A stretch of DNA of 64,000 bases from Sulfuricella denitrificans skB26 (GCF_000297055.2 NC_022357.1:186001-250000), one strand, 5' to 3'; positions 9,531 through 18,464 are shown, counted from the first letter of the stretch. Numbers and translations: made by a program. The notes: generated by a model from the letters alone, not told the origin.

Positions 9531-10294
9531 GGATTAAGCTGGTGGTAAACCGCCTGCGCCACCTTAAGTAACTCGGTTTTTTCCAGATCGCCGGATAGCG
9601 CATAGCCAAGCGGCCCATCGATCCAGTAAAACACCCCGATGTTGTTTTCACGCGCATAACGAAATGCGGTTTCCCGGCTGTCGCCGCCATCCGTCCGCAC
9701 GTACAGGGTGAGGCGCTGGCCGCGCCCATCCTGATACATGAACTGCGCCGCCGGGCCGCTGCTGCCGGGCAATAGCCGGCCGCCGACCAGTTCATAGCCG
9801 GCCTCGCTCAAGTGCGGTGCCTTGACTGAAACGCCCAGCCGTTTCGACAGCCAGGCCACCAGGTGGGCTTCCTGCTCTGCGCCCACTTCGACCGGGTGGC
9901 GCACTTCAGGGGTGTATACCACATGGGCCACAGCTGCCTGGCGGACAAAGGCCATGGTGGTGCCGGAATGCACATCCTGCGTGCCATGCAGGAACCAGCC
10001 GATCGTACCGCCGATAGTCAGCCACGCCACTACCGCAGCATGGCGCAGCAAGGACATGCCATGCCAGGAAGCCGGTGCCGGTCTTTGCAGGCGTGGCGGC
10101 ACCGGCTCGTCCAGCACCGGATCGAACAAGGCATGCAAGGCCTCGTTCTGGCGCCGGCAATCCTCCACCCGCCCGGCCTCGACAGGGTGGCTGGCCAGCC
10201 ACGCAGCCACCTCTGCGCAGCGTTTTTCATCCAGCTGGCCATCGGCATAGGCCTGCAATTCATCCTCGTTCACAGTCTGCATCTGCTCGCTCAT
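9527..10294 (-). CDS. Membrane-anchored anti-sigma factor
   Basis: The protein has 255 residues. The N-terminal 60 (DELQAYADGQLDEKRCAEVAAWL) match the sigma-binding domain of RsiW/ChrR-like anti-sigma factors. The usual HxxxCxxC zinc motif is absent. One membrane helix lies at about residues 82-103, followed by an extracytoplasmic domain of about 150 residues that presumably senses the signal. The ATG overlaps the TGA of the ECF sigma gene upstream (ATGA), so the regulator pair is translationally coupled. An in-frame reading continues far upstream of this ATG but lies inside the sigma gene and is not coding. The inducing signal is unknown. Confidence 0.9.
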   Translation of the reverse strand: MSEQMQTVNEDELQAYADGQLDEKRCAEVAAWLASHPVEAGRVEDCRRQNEALHALFDPVLDEPVPPRLQRPAPASWHGMSLLRHAAVVAWLTIGGTIGWFLHGTQDVHSGTTMAFVRQAAVAHVVYTPEVRHPVEVGAEQEAHLVAWLSKRLGVSVKAPHLSEAGYELVGGRLLPGSSGPAAQFMYQDGRGQRLTLYVRTDGGDSRETAFRYARENNIGVFYWIDGPLGYALSGDLEKTELLKVAQAVYHQLNP

Positions 10295-10800
10295 TTCACC
10301 ACCCTCAATGCCGGAACGGCCCCGCCCGCCATAATCTGGCGCAGGCGCTCGCGTCCGCGCGACAGGCGCGACATCACCGTTCCCAGCGGCACATCCAGTA
10401 TTTTCGCCACTTCTTCGTAACGCATTTCCTCCAGCCCGACCAGCAGCAAGACTTCGCGCTGCTCTTGAGACAGGCAGCCGAGCGCCGCATGCACATCCCT
10501 GACCTGGAGCCCGTCGTCCTGGGTGGCACGTACCGGTACATCCAGCGTATCCTCTTCCAGCGGTAACAGCATGGGCGAAGCACTGTTTTTCCTGACGCCG
10601 TTCACATATACATTGTGCATGATGGAGAACAGCCAGGCACGCAGGTCGCTGTCGCGCCGCCACAGATGGAATTTGCCCCAGGCGCGTTCGAGCGTGTCCT
10701 GCACCAAGTCGTCGGCACGCGTACGATCTCCTGCCAGCGCCCGGGCATAGCGGCGCAGGCGGGGGATGTGCTCCTCGATCAGGCGGTCAAATTTTTCCAC
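10291..10800 (-). CDS. ECF-type RNA polymerase sigma factor
   Basis: This 169-residue sigma factor has only regions 2 and 4. Region 2 spans about residues 12-72 (RRYARALAGDRTRADDLVQDTLERAW, then LRAWLFSIMHNVY). Region 4 spans about residues 108-156 (LSQEQREVLLLVGLEEMRYEEVAKILDVPLGTVMSRLSRGRERL), with a canonical helix-turn-helix. The gene is second in an operon of SnoaL-like protein, sigma factor and anti-sigma factor. A promoter-like sequence upstream of the first gene suggests the sigma factor controls its own operon. Confidence 0.95.
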   Translation of the reverse strand: MEKFDRLIEEHIPRLRRYARALAGDRTRADDLVQDTLERAWGKFHLWRRDSDLRAWLFSIMHNVYVNGVRKNSASPMLLPLEEDTLDVPVRATQDDGLQVRDVHAALGCLSQEQREVLLLVGLEEMRYEEVAKILDVPLGTVMSRLSRGRERLRQIMAGGAVPALRVVK

Positions 10801-10806
10801 AAAGAC

Positions 10807-11235
10807 TTAGTAGCCCAGCGCAAGTTTCGGGTCAATCTGCCACACTTCATTCACCAGTTTGCCTTCGCGGTAAACCAGCACGTAGCGTACCTTGATTGCG
10901 GCCTTGCCCTTGAATTCGACATTGGCAGTGACGGTGCTGCCCTTGGGATTGGCGCTTTCTTCCAGCTTTGCCATGGACACTTCGAGCGGCGCATTGGCCT
11001 TGGCGAATTTTTCCCAGGTTTCACGGATCTTGTCGCTGCCGGTATAGGCGCCATCGAGCGGTCCGCCCACCCATTGCAGGGTGGCGTTGCCGGAATAACC
11101 CTGCATGATTTGCTCGACATTGCCGGCGGCGATTGCCTTGAAGTGCGCGCTGGCGTCGTCTGCCGGGCCGGCGAAAGCCGCAGTGGAAAGGGAAAACAGT
11201 ATGGCGGCGGCGAATGAATGGATTTTCTTGTTCAT
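10807..11235 (-). CDS. Exported SnoaL/NTF2-like protein
   Basis: This 142-residue protein starts with a Sec signal peptide (about residues 1-22, cleavage near AFA-GP). The mature part is an NTF2/SnoaL-like fold: an N-terminal helix pair (ASAHFKAIAAGNVEQIMQGY), then strands ending LVNEVWQIDPK. SnoaL-like proteins bind or convert small hydrophobic molecules. No catalytic residues can be claimed here. It is the first gene of the ECF sigma operon, 6 bases before the sigma gene, so it is probably a target of that sigma factor acting in the periplasm. A good AGGAG site precedes the ATG. Confidence 0.85.
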   Translation of the reverse strand: MNKKIHSFAAAILFSLSTAAFAGPADDASAHFKAIAAGNVEQIMQGYSGNATLQWVGGPLDGAYTGSDKIRETWEKFAKANAPLEVSMAKLEESANPKGSTVTANVEFKGKAAIKVRYVLVYREGKLVNEVWQIDPKLALGY

Positions 11236-11277
11236 GGTCTGCTCCTGTTGAATAAATTTAGGGGGATTACGCTTGGG

Positions 11278-11305
11278 TAAACACCCGGGCTCAACAATTT
11301 ATTCC
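11278..11305 (-). promoter_or_regulatory. Candidate ECF-sigma promoter of the SnoaL-sigma-antisigma operon
   Basis: Read on the minus strand, GGAATAAA (11305-11298) is followed after 15 bases by GTTTA (11282-11278). A transcript would start near 11271, about 35 bases before the SnoaL-like gene. A GGAA-type -35 box with a short GTT-type -10 box at this spacing is the general shape of ECF promoters. The eight-base -35 element was noticed nowhere else in the window. Confidence 0.5.
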
Positions 11306-11325
11306 AGGCATGGAACAAATATTTT

Positions 11326-11985
11326 TCAGGTCAGCAGCACGGCCACGATGCCACTCAGGAAAATCCCATCAAAAGTGCCTGCCCCGCCGATCGAGGCAAA
11401 CGGCGCTCCCATTTTTCGGATGTCACCAAGGCGCGACAGATCGGCACCAATCAGCACCCCCAAGGTGCCACTGATGTAGGCGAGCGGTGCGCTGTTTTCC
11501 GGGTCAATGATGATAGAGGCCATCGCTGCAACCAGCGGTGCGACAAAAATGGGAATGCCGATACCCACGCCTGGCACCGGGCGGCTTGCCAGCCGGCACA
11601 CCATGGCCACCAGAGCGACGGCACTAATCACCATCAACGGGTTGAGAGGATTATGCCGTAACAGGAAAACCGAAAAAGCCAGCGGAACCAGACAGCCGCC
11701 GACGTTGATCGCAACCACGGTTTTGCCGGTAAACTCCCTCGGCGGCAGCCTGAGCAGGCTGCGAAATGGTTGCGGCATAGAAGGCGACGGCCCCTCTGCC
11801 TTGACGCTGAATAGCGGCAGGTTGATCAGGCTGCCGAGCAGCGAGGTGAATAGCAACAACGTGGCGGAATGAGGCGACAGACCGAGCTTGTCGAAAGCCA
11901 GGGTCAGGGCGCCGATCTGGACAAAAACCGCCAGCAGGCCAAGCGCGACCAGAAGCAGCACGAAATATAAAGGCGAAAACGGCAT
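11326..11985 (-). CDS. DUF1614 family membrane protein
   Basis: This 219-residue polytopic inner-membrane protein has about six hydrophobic segments and conserved small-residue runs such as INVGGCLVPLAFSVFLL, GIGIPIFVAPLVAA and ASIGGAGTFDGIFLSGIVAVLL. This pattern matches the DUF1614 family, whose function is not known. Two short charged loops face the cytoplasm. It stands alone between the SnoaL-like gene and mgtE, all on the minus strand, with gaps of 90 and 38 bases. Cotranscription with mgtE is possible but no other link is evident. Confidence 0.85.
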   Translation of the reverse strand: MPFSPLYFVLLLVALGLLAVFVQIGALTLAFDKLGLSPHSATLLLFTSLLGSLINLPLFSVKAEGPSPSMPQPFRSLLRLPPREFTGKTVVAINVGGCLVPLAFSVFLLRHNPLNPLMVISAVALVAMVCRLASRPVPGVGIGIPIFVAPLVAAMASIIIDPENSAPLAYISGTLGVLIGADLSRLGDIRKMGAPFASIGGAGTFDGIFLSGIVAVLLT

Positions 11986-12023
11986 GGTTCCATATACCGG
12001 TCAAACTCGAAAACGGCCTTTTA

Positions 12024-13466
12024 TTAAATCAGGAAAAGCGTGGCCAGGCCGAGAAAAATGAAAAACCCGCCGCTGTCGGTCACGGCGGTGATCATCACGC
12101 TGGAGCCCACCGCCGGATCACGTCCAAGCTTGTGCATCAGCATCGGAATCAGCACGCCCATCAGCGCCGCCAGCAGGAGGTTGAGGATCATCGCTCCAGT
12201 CATCACCACGCCCAGTGCTGCATTGCGGTAGAGGAGCCAGGCGACCAGGCCGATGATCCCTCCCCAGATCAGTCCGTTGACCAGGCTGACTCCGAGTTCC
12301 TTGAGGAACAGCTTGCGGATGCTGCTGCCGCGAATCTGCCCCAGCGCCAAGGCGCGGACGATCATGGTCGTGGTCTGGTTGCCGGAATTGCCACCGATCC
12401 CGGCAACGATCGGCATCAGTGCCGCCAGTGCCACGATCTTCTCGATCGATCCTTCGAATACACCGATCACGCGTGAGGCGATAAACGCCGTCACCAGGTT
12501 GAGGGCCAACCAAGTCCAGCGGTTCTGGATACTTTTCCACACCGTGGCGAACAAATCTTCCTCTTCGCGCAAACCGGCCATGGAAAGCATTTCGCTGTCG
12601 CTCTCTTCGCGGATAAAGTCCATCACCACGTCCACCGTCAGCCGCCCTACCAGTCTGTTGCTCCGATCCACCACCGGCGCAGAAACCAGGTCATAGCGTT
12701 CGAAAGCCGAGGCCGCCTCATCCGCCTCGTCGTCCGGATGGAAGGTCACCGCATCCTCGGCCATCACCGCCGCCACACTTGCCTCGGGATCATGAACCAG
12801 CAGCCGCTCGAGGGACAGCACTCCCTTGAAATTGTCGTTGCGATCCACCACGAACAGTTTGTCGGTATGCCCTGGCAGCTCGCCCAGCCGGCGCAGGTAG
12901 CGCAGCACCACTTCCAGGGTGATATCGTCGCGGATGGAAACCATGTCGAAATCCATCAACGCACCGACCGTGTCTTCCGGGTAGGACATAGCCGACTGCA
13001 GGTGGGCGCGGTTCTGTGCATCCATCGACACCATCAGTTCCTGCAGCACATCGTGCGGCAGGTCGGGGGCCAGGTCGGCGATCTCGTCGGTATCGAGCTG
13101 TTCGGCGGCGGCGAGGAGTTCCTCACTGTCCATGCTGGCGATCAGCGATTCCCGCACTGCATCGGATACTTCCAGCAAAATGTCGCCGTCTCGTTCGACC
13201 TTGACCAGGTCCCAGACCTGCAGGCGTTGTTCCAGCGGCAAGGCTTCGAGGATGTAAGCAATATCGGCAGAATGAAGCTCGTCGAGTTTTTTCTGCAATT
13301 CGGCCAGATGCTGCTTGTGCACCAGCGTCTCGACCAGGTCATGGCGCGGCATGTCCTGTTTATGGACGAGTCCTTCTACCAGCTGATGCTTGCTCAGCAG
13401 CTCGACTACCTGTTGCAGTATCTCCTGCAGACTTTCCTGGATCCGGATTTTTTCAATTTCCGACAT
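12024..13466 (-). CDS. mgtE: Magnesium transporter MgtE
   Basis: This 480-residue magnesium channel has the MgtE architecture. The N-terminal superhelical domain (about residues 35-160, LPLEQRLQVWDLV, LPHDVLQELM) is followed by a CBS pair (about 165-285, SYPEDTVGALMDFDMVSIRDD...) that acts as magnesium sensor. Five membrane helices make up the last 180 residues. The pore segment PIVAGIGGNSGNQTTTMIVRALALG is conserved. In the family the CBS domain closes the pore when internal magnesium is high. The gap before its start is unusually long and structured. Confidence 0.95.
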   Translation of the reverse strand: MSEIEKIRIQESLQEILQQVVELLSKHQLVEGLVHKQDMPRHDLVETLVHKQHLAELQKKLDELHSADIAYILEALPLEQRLQVWDLVKVERDGDILLEVSDAVRESLIASMDSEELLAAAEQLDTDEIADLAPDLPHDVLQELMVSMDAQNRAHLQSAMSYPEDTVGALMDFDMVSIRDDITLEVVLRYLRRLGELPGHTDKLFVVDRNDNFKGVLSLERLLVHDPEASVAAVMAEDAVTFHPDDEADEAASAFERYDLVSAPVVDRSNRLVGRLTVDVVMDFIREESDSEMLSMAGLREEEDLFATVWKSIQNRWTWLALNLVTAFIASRVIGVFEGSIEKIVALAALMPIVAGIGGNSGNQTTTMIVRALALGQIRGSSIRKLFLKELGVSLVNGLIWGGIIGLVAWLLYRNAALGVVMTGAMILNLLLAALMGVLIPMLMHKLGRDPAVGSSVMITAVTDSGGFFIFLGLATLFLI

Positions 13467-13833
13467 GCCGCCTGTCCCTTTGGTTTCCAGCCATCAACTT
13501 TCACCTTCGGCAAAACCGTGCGCGTTGCGCGCACAAGCCAGAATCTGACCGCTGATTGCTGGCAGCTATTTATTAGTAGGGCAAGAAAAAAAGGGGGGCG
13601 ATAACGTCGGCCGAGGCCGGTAGGATCGCGATTTAGCCCGTTTTTCCGCTGTTCTCCAGCGGAAAAACCGTCAAGGCCGAAACAGCGTTGAAGGGGTAAC
13701 CGCTAGAACAAAAAGTTTGGTGCGAAACTGCTACAACTATGACTGTCCAAGATGATGGACCTTTAAGTAAGAAAACATGTGAATTTTAATCGCCATCGGC
13801 AACCACTGTCAATTTCGGTTCGCCGGGAAATCA
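13467..13833 (-). promoter_or_regulatory. Long mgtE leader region with strong hairpin
   Basis: This 367-base gap contains no gene. A perfect 12-bp inverted repeat, GTTTTTCCGCTG / CAGCGGAAAAAC (13640-13651 and 13657-13668, 5-base loop), lies about 175 bases before mgtE. A second hairpin, GTGCGC...GCGCAC, is near 13518-13534, and a smaller one, GTCCA...TGGAC, at 13745-13760. The large hairpin has no following T run on either strand, so it is not a normal terminator. The transcript start is unknown. The region could be a regulated leader, but I could not match it to the M-box or any other known magnesium element. Confidence 0.4.
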
Positions 13834-15501
13834 TTAAATTTGGCTGTAAAGCTGGTAGCCGTTGCGCCCGGACTCTTTGGCACGATACATTGCCGTATCC
13901 GCATTTTTCATCAGCGTCTGGGTTTCCTCGCCATCTCTCGGGTACAGCGCGATCCCGACGCTGGTGGTGATGTGCAACTCATGGGAGCCGATCATGAGTG
14001 GAAGGTTCACCGCCTCGATCACCTTGCGCGCCACGATCTCAGCATCGCCTGCTTTCGCCGTTTCCGGCAACAGGATCACGAACTCGTCGCCGCCCATGCG
14101 TGCCACGGTGTCTGCCTCGCGTACGCATTCCACCAGTCGGGCGGCGACGGCCTTGAGCAGTTCATCCCCGACATCGTGCCCAAGCGTGTCGTTGATCTGC
14201 TTGAAATGGTCCAGGTCGAGAAAGATCAGCGTTAGCAACCGGCCGTAGCGCCTCGCCTGGGCCAGCGCAAGTACTAGTCGGTCGGCCAGCAAAACTCGGT
14301 TCGGCAGACCGGTCAGCATGTCGTGGTGCGCCATGTGATGGATGCGCGCCTCGGCCTGCTTGCGCTCGGTGATGTCCTGAAACGCCGCCACCGAACCGGT
14401 GATTTCGCCGCCGCGGTGCAGAGGCGCCGCAACGAAGGAAACCGGGAACAGCGTGCCATCCTTGCAGGTAAAATAATCCTCCAGGATACGGTAGGTTTCG
14501 CCCGAGTGTATGGACTGGTACACCGGACAATCACACACTGGAACATGGCTGCCGTCCGGCTTCTGGTAATGGAACGCCTCGTGGGCGTTCTGGCCGAGCA
14601 GTTCGGCCTCGGTCCAGCCGAGCAGGTGCTCCGCCGCCTTGTTCATGAAGGTTAGCTGGCCGTTGCGGTCGAGCACGTAGATGCCGTCGCCAAGTTCCGA
14701 GGTGATCTCGCGCAGCTTGGCCTCGCTCTCGCGCAGCGCGGCTTCGGCCAGTTTGCGCTCGGTAATATCGCGGGCGATCGACAGCACGACCGGTCGGCCC
14801 TTCAATTCAAACCGGTGCGCGTTGATCTCGACCGGGATTTTTCGCCCGTCGCGGGCGACATGCACGCTCTCGAACAGCGCATGGCCCTCGACCTCGATCT
14901 GACGGGAAATCTTTGGAATATCGACGGCGGATACCGCGTCGTCGATATCGAGCGGCGACAATTGCTGCAGTTCCTCCCGACTATAGTCGAGGCGCCGGCA
15001 AGCGAGGTCGTTGGCTTCGATGAATTTACCCGGCATTTCGCCCGGCGATATCGGATGGACCAGGATCGCGTCGTTGCCGTTGTTGAACAGCATGCGGAAA
15101 CGCTCCTCGCTATCGCGCAGCGCCGCCTCGATCTGCCGGCGCTCGGTCACATCTATGCCGGTTGCGATGACAAACTCCACCTCGCCGTCGGCGTCCAGCA
15201 ATGCCGTATTCGACCAGGCAATCATCCGGCGTGCGCCGTTTTTAGTCAGCCACCAGTTCTCGAATTCGCTGGGAAAATTTCCCGCCACCAGCCGGTCGAA
15301 CGTTGACCTGACCGGCTGAAGCTCCTCCGGTATCAACAGCCGCTCCCAGATCGGCCTGCCGATCATCTCGGCGGCGGAGTAACCGGTCAATTTTTCACAC
15401 TGGCGGTTAAAGCGTATCACACGGCCATTGCGGTCGAGCACCACCACCAGGGCACCAATCGTATCCAGTACTGCAGCGATAAAACTATGTTCGTTTTCCA
15501 T
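13834..15501 (-). CDS. PAS-PAS-PAS-GGDEF diguanylate cyclase
   Basis: This 555-residue protein is predicted soluble: it has no signal peptide or membrane helix. Three PAS/PAC sensory domains occupy about residues 5-120, 125-250 and 255-380. Each ends in a linker of the form DxTERxxxEAxL, the usual coiled-coil joint. The C-terminal GGDEF domain (about 385-552) has an intact active site (RMGGDEFVILL near residue 470) and the RxxD inhibitory site (READ) five residues before it, so it should make cyclic-di-GMP and be product-inhibited. The middle of PAS3 has a Cys-rich stretch (VPVCDCPVY) that might bind a cofactor, but this is a guess. It is a single gene with no clear partner. Confidence 0.93.
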   Translation of the reverse strand: MENEHSFIAAVLDTIGALVVVLDRNGRVIRFNRQCEKLTGYSAAEMIGRPIWERLLIPEELQPVRSTFDRLVAGNFPSEFENWWLTKNGARRMIAWSNTALLDADGEVEFVIATGIDVTERRQIEAALRDSEERFRMLFNNGNDAILVHPISPGEMPGKFIEANDLACRRLDYSREELQQLSPLDIDDAVSAVDIPKISRQIEVEGHALFESVHVARDGRKIPVEINAHRFELKGRPVVLSIARDITERKLAEAALRESEAKLREITSELGDGIYVLDRNGQLTFMNKAAEHLLGWTEAELLGQNAHEAFHYQKPDGSHVPVCDCPVYQSIHSGETYRILEDYFTCKDGTLFPVSFVAAPLHRGGEITGSVAAFQDITERKQAEARIHHMAHHDMLTGLPNRVLLADRLVLALAQARRYGRLLTLIFLDLDHFKQINDTLGHDVGDELLKAVAARLVECVREADTVARMGGDEFVILLPETAKAGDAEIVARKVIEAVNLPLMIGSHELHITTSVGIALYPRDGEETQTLMKNADTAMYRAKESGRNGYQLYSQI

Positions 15502-15660
15502 GGCGCCCTTTCTATCTCATTGCGGGCTGCAAACAGTTTAAGGCCAAGCACATTTTATCTTGGAAACCGCTTTTGTAATCCGGGGGCAAACGCTTTTCCA
15601 GGTTTATCCCTCAACGAGCCAGGAAACATAAACGCTGTGCATGGCCCTGATAAGTTAACC

Positions 15661-16359
15661 CTATGGTGCCTGTACCTGATTCATCCGCGCCAGGATAATG
15701 CCGGTTTTTCTTTCCAGGCCGCGTGAATTCCGGTGAGTGTCAAAATAGCGCGGATTCGGTACCATCGAAGCGAGTCGGGCGGCTTGCTCCGCGGACAGGC
15801 TGGATGCGCTGGTCTTGTAGTAATGGCGCGCCGCCGCTTCGGCGCCGAACACGCCGTTGCCCCATTCGATGACATTGAGGTAGACCTCTAAAATGCGGCG
15901 CTTGCTCATCATTTTTTCCAGCATCACGGTGATGACTGCCTCCTCGGCCTTGCGCCAGAATACCTTCCGGGAAGAGAGGAACAGATTTTTGGCCAGCTGC
16001 TGGCTGATGGTGGAACCACCGGCGACGAGCTTGCCTTTTTTCTGGTTTTTTTCGTAGGCTTTCTGGATGCTCTCCCAGTCAAAGCCTTCGTGATCGAGAA
16101 ATTTGGAGTCTTCAGCGGCGATCAGAGCGCGCTTGAGATTGTTGGAGATGCGGTTGTACGGCACCCACTGGTGGCGCAGTTCGGCGTCCGGTTGCTTGCT
16201 TTGCAGGACTTCCAGCCGTTGTTCCATGAAGGCGCTGGTGGAGGGGTTGTGATCCACCCACCACCAGATGTGGGCGAATATCCACAGCTGGTAGATCAGC
16301 ACCACGGCAACGAACAGGGCGATGCTGCGCCACAGCCAGCGCCACAGGGTTTTCAGCAT
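15661..16359 (-). CDS. mtgA: Monofunctional peptidoglycan glycosyltransferase
   Basis: This 232-residue protein belongs to glycosyltransferase family 51. An N-terminal membrane anchor (about residues 11-32) is followed by the catalytic domain in the periplasm. The family's catalytic glutamate motif is AAEDSKFLDHEGFDWESI, with GGSTISQQLAKNLFLS and RRILEVYLNVIEWGNGVFGAEAAARHYY after it. It polymerises lipid II into glycan strands but lacks a transpeptidase domain. ATG at 16359 overlaps the aroE stop by 7 bases and fixes the start. A longer reading would extend into aroE without family sequence. Confidence 0.95.
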   Translation of the reverse strand: MLKTLWRWLWRSIALFVAVVLIYQLWIFAHIWWWVDHNPSTSAFMEQRLEVLQSKQPDAELRHQWVPYNRISNNLKRALIAAEDSKFLDHEGFDWESIQKAYEKNQKKGKLVAGGSTISQQLAKNLFLSSRKVFWRKAEEAVITVMLEKMMSKRRILEVYLNVIEWGNGVFGAEAAARHYYKTSASSLSAEQAARLASMVPNPRYFDTHRNSRGLERKTGIILARMNQVQAP

Positions 16360-17171
16360 GATTTCAAAAGGCTCATGACGGATAGGGTTTGTGGCCGCAC
16401 GCCGCGCCACAGGAAAAACGATTCTGCCGCCTGCTCGACCAGCATGCCCAGGCCGTCGGCCATCTGTGCCGCGCCGTTATCCCGCGCGAACTGCAGAAAG
16501 GGAGTCAGCCCCTTGCCGTACATCATGTCGTAGGCCAGCGCCCCCGGCGCGAACACACCCTGCGGCAAGGGAGGCAGGGCATTGCTCAGACTGCTGGAAG
16601 TCGCATTGATCACGATATCGAACAGGCTCCCCGCCAGCCGTGCATAATCGCCACCCTCGACCCGGCCATAAGCGGCGAAGTGTCGCTCGAGCTCGATGGC
16701 CTTTTTCGGTGTGCGGTTGGCGATGATCAGCCGCTCCGGCTTCTGCAGCAGCAAGGGAAGCAGCACGCCGCGGGCCGCGCCACCGGCGCCCATCAGCAGC
16801 ACGCGCTTGCCCGCTAAGGAAATGGCCAGGTTTTCCCGAATATCCCGCGTCAGTCCGGCGCCATCGGTGTTGTCACCGAGTATCGTGCCGTCAGGCTCGA
16901 ACTTCAGGGTATTGACCGCTTCCGCCAGACGCGCGCGATCGGTCAGGAGGGTTGCCAGCTTCCAGGCTTCCTGCTTGAACGGCACCGTCACATTCAGCCC
17001 CTTGCCGCCTTCCGCCTGAAACTTTTTTACCGTGCCGGCAAAGTCTTCCAGCGGCGCAAGCATGGCGGCGTACGCCATATCCTGATTGGTCTGGCGTGCA
17101 AACTCGGCGTGAATCAGCGGGGACTTGCTGTGGGCGATGGGGTTGCCGACAACGGCGTAACGATCGGTCAT
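16353..17171 (-). CDS. aroE: Shikimate dehydrogenase
   Basis: This 272-residue enzyme reduces 3-dehydroshikimate to shikimate with NADPH in aromatic amino-acid synthesis. The N-terminal substrate domain begins YAVVGNPIAHSKSPLIH with the shikimate-binding SKS serines. GLNVTVPFKQEA carries the catalytic lysine. VLLMGAGGAARGVLLPLL is the nucleotide-binding loop and IIANRTPKKA the NADP phosphate-binding segment. The ATG at 17171 is chosen because family homology begins at the next residue. It forms an operon with mtgA. Confidence 0.96.
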   Translation of the reverse strand: MTDRYAVVGNPIAHSKSPLIHAEFARQTNQDMAYAAMLAPLEDFAGTVKKFQAEGGKGLNVTVPFKQEAWKLATLLTDRARLAEAVNTLKFEPDGTILGDNTDGAGLTRDIRENLAISLAGKRVLLMGAGGAARGVLLPLLLQKPERLIIANRTPKKAIELERHFAAYGRVEGGDYARLAGSLFDIVINATSSSLSNALPPLPQGVFAPGALAYDMMYGKGLTPFLQFARDNGAAQMADGLGMLVEQAAESFFLWRGVRPQTLSVMSLLKSC

Positions 17172-17273
17172 GAATGCTTCACATTTTAAGGACGTCGAAT
17201 TATAAGGCAAAAGCCCTCTGATTTGCGTATCATAACGTCCCGAACCCATTGCTTCTTATTCTGAATATACCCG

Positions 17274-18443
17274 ATGCCTCACCCCGATACCAAACCACAC
17301 GCTGAAATCCACCCTGACCGGGTCGGGCGCTTAAAAGCCGCGCAAAAAGTGACCTGGATCAGCGTCGCGGTCAACGTGGTGCTGACCGTACTGCAGATCG
17401 TGGTCGGCCTGTTCGGAAAGTCCCAGGCCCTGGTCGCCGACGGTTTGCATTCCCTGTCCGACCTGCTGTGTGATTTCCTGGTGCTGTTCGCCAACCGCCA
17501 TGGCGCGCGCGACGCGGATGAGGAGCATCCCTACGGTCATGCCCGCATCGAAACCGCTACCACACTGGCGCTAGGGCTGATTTTGCTCGGCGTCGGCGGC
17601 GCCCTGTTCTGGGGCGCAGTAGTACGACTGCAAGACCCTTCCGCGCTGCAGAAAGTCCACGTAGCCACGCTATGGATCGCCATACTGACCCTGATCGGCA
17701 AGGAATCGCTGTTCCGCTACATGTTGCATGTCGCGCGCAAGCTGCGCTCGCAGATGCTCGAAGCCAATGCCTGGCACGCCCGCTCCGACGCCGCCTCGTC
17801 GCTGGTGGTGGTGGCCGGTATCGGCGGAAACCTGCTTGGCTTCACCTCGATGGACATCCTGGCTGCGGTGCTGGTTGCGGTCATGATCATGCGCATGGGT
17901 TGGAAACAGGCATCCCAGGCAATTTCCGAGTTGATCGACACCAGTCTGGACAAGAACGAAGTGGAAGCAATACGGGCAACCCTGGTCGCCACCCCTGGCG
18001 TTCAGGGCGTGCATGAATTGCGTACCCGCCGCATGGGCGACCGCGCACTGGTGGACGCACATGTACTGGTAAACCCGCGTATCAGCGTCTCGGAAGGGCA
18101 CTATATTGCCGAAAGCGCGCGTGCGCGCGTACTCAAACAACACCATGCGCTCGATGTGATGGTGCATATCGACCCGGAGGATGATTCTTCCGCCAAGCTC
18201 AACCAGCACCTGCCCAATCGCGAAACCTTGATTGCCCATCTGGAGCAACTTCTGGGGCAGGCGCTGCCTAGCCATGAAAAAGTGGTATTGCATTATCTGG
18301 ATGGAAAAGCGGAAACCGAGATTTTCCTTGCCGGCGATGTCAGCCGCGAACAGCTCGCCGCACTCAAAACCGTAATCGCCGACCGCCTCCGGGGCGACCC
18401 ATATTTTGTCGCCATTCATCTGCACCAACGTCATGCACCATAA
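17274..18443 (+). CDS. Cation diffusion facilitator (CDF) metal exporter
   Basis: This 389-residue inner-membrane antiporter has six predicted helices followed by an extended cytoplasmic domain. The metal site in helices 2 and 5 is visible as ADGLHSLSD and WHARSDAASS, giving the Asp/His set of the FieF-like branch. The cytoplasmic ferredoxin-like domain is about 80 residues longer than in E. coli FieF and contains HELRTRRMGDRALVDAHVLV. Likely substrates are zinc, iron(II) or similar divalent metals; the sequence alone does not decide. Its last bases overlap the first NtrC-binding site of the glnA enhancer, an odd placement of a regulatory site in a coding end. Confidence 0.9.
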   Translation: MPHPDTKPHAEIHPDRVGRLKAAQKVTWISVAVNVVLTVLQIVVGLFGKSQALVADGLHSLSDLLCDFLVLFANRHGARDADEEHPYGHARIETATTLALGLILLGVGGALFWGAVVRLQDPSALQKVHVATLWIAILTLIGKESLFRYMLHVARKLRSQMLEANAWHARSDAASSLVVVAGIGGNLLGFTSMDILAAVLVAVMIMRMGWKQASQAISELIDTSLDKNEVEAIRATLVATPGVQGVHELRTRRMGDRALVDAHVLVNPRISVSEGHYIAESARARVLKQHHALDVMVHIDPEDDSSAKLNQHLPNRETLIAHLEQLLGQALPSHEKVVLHYLDGKAETEIFLAGDVSREQLAALKTVIADRLRGDPYFVAIHLHQRHAP

Positions 18444-18450
18444 TGGTGCA
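18434..18450 (+). promoter_or_regulatory. NtrC-binding site 1 of the glnA enhancer
   Basis: TGCACCATAATGGTGCA is a perfect palindrome of the NtrC form TGCACC-N5-GGTGCA. It overlaps the stop codon of the CDF gene. It lies about 190 bases before the predicted glnA transcript start, a normal distance for a sigma-54 enhancer. Confidence 0.85.
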
Positions 18451-18464
18451 TTCTGCAGGCTATT

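Noticed and set aside
13640-13668. The mgtE-leader hairpin as a terminator of the PAS-GGDEF gene
   Set aside because: The T run is in the 5' arm and the A run in the 3' arm on both strands, the wrong order for intrinsic termination.
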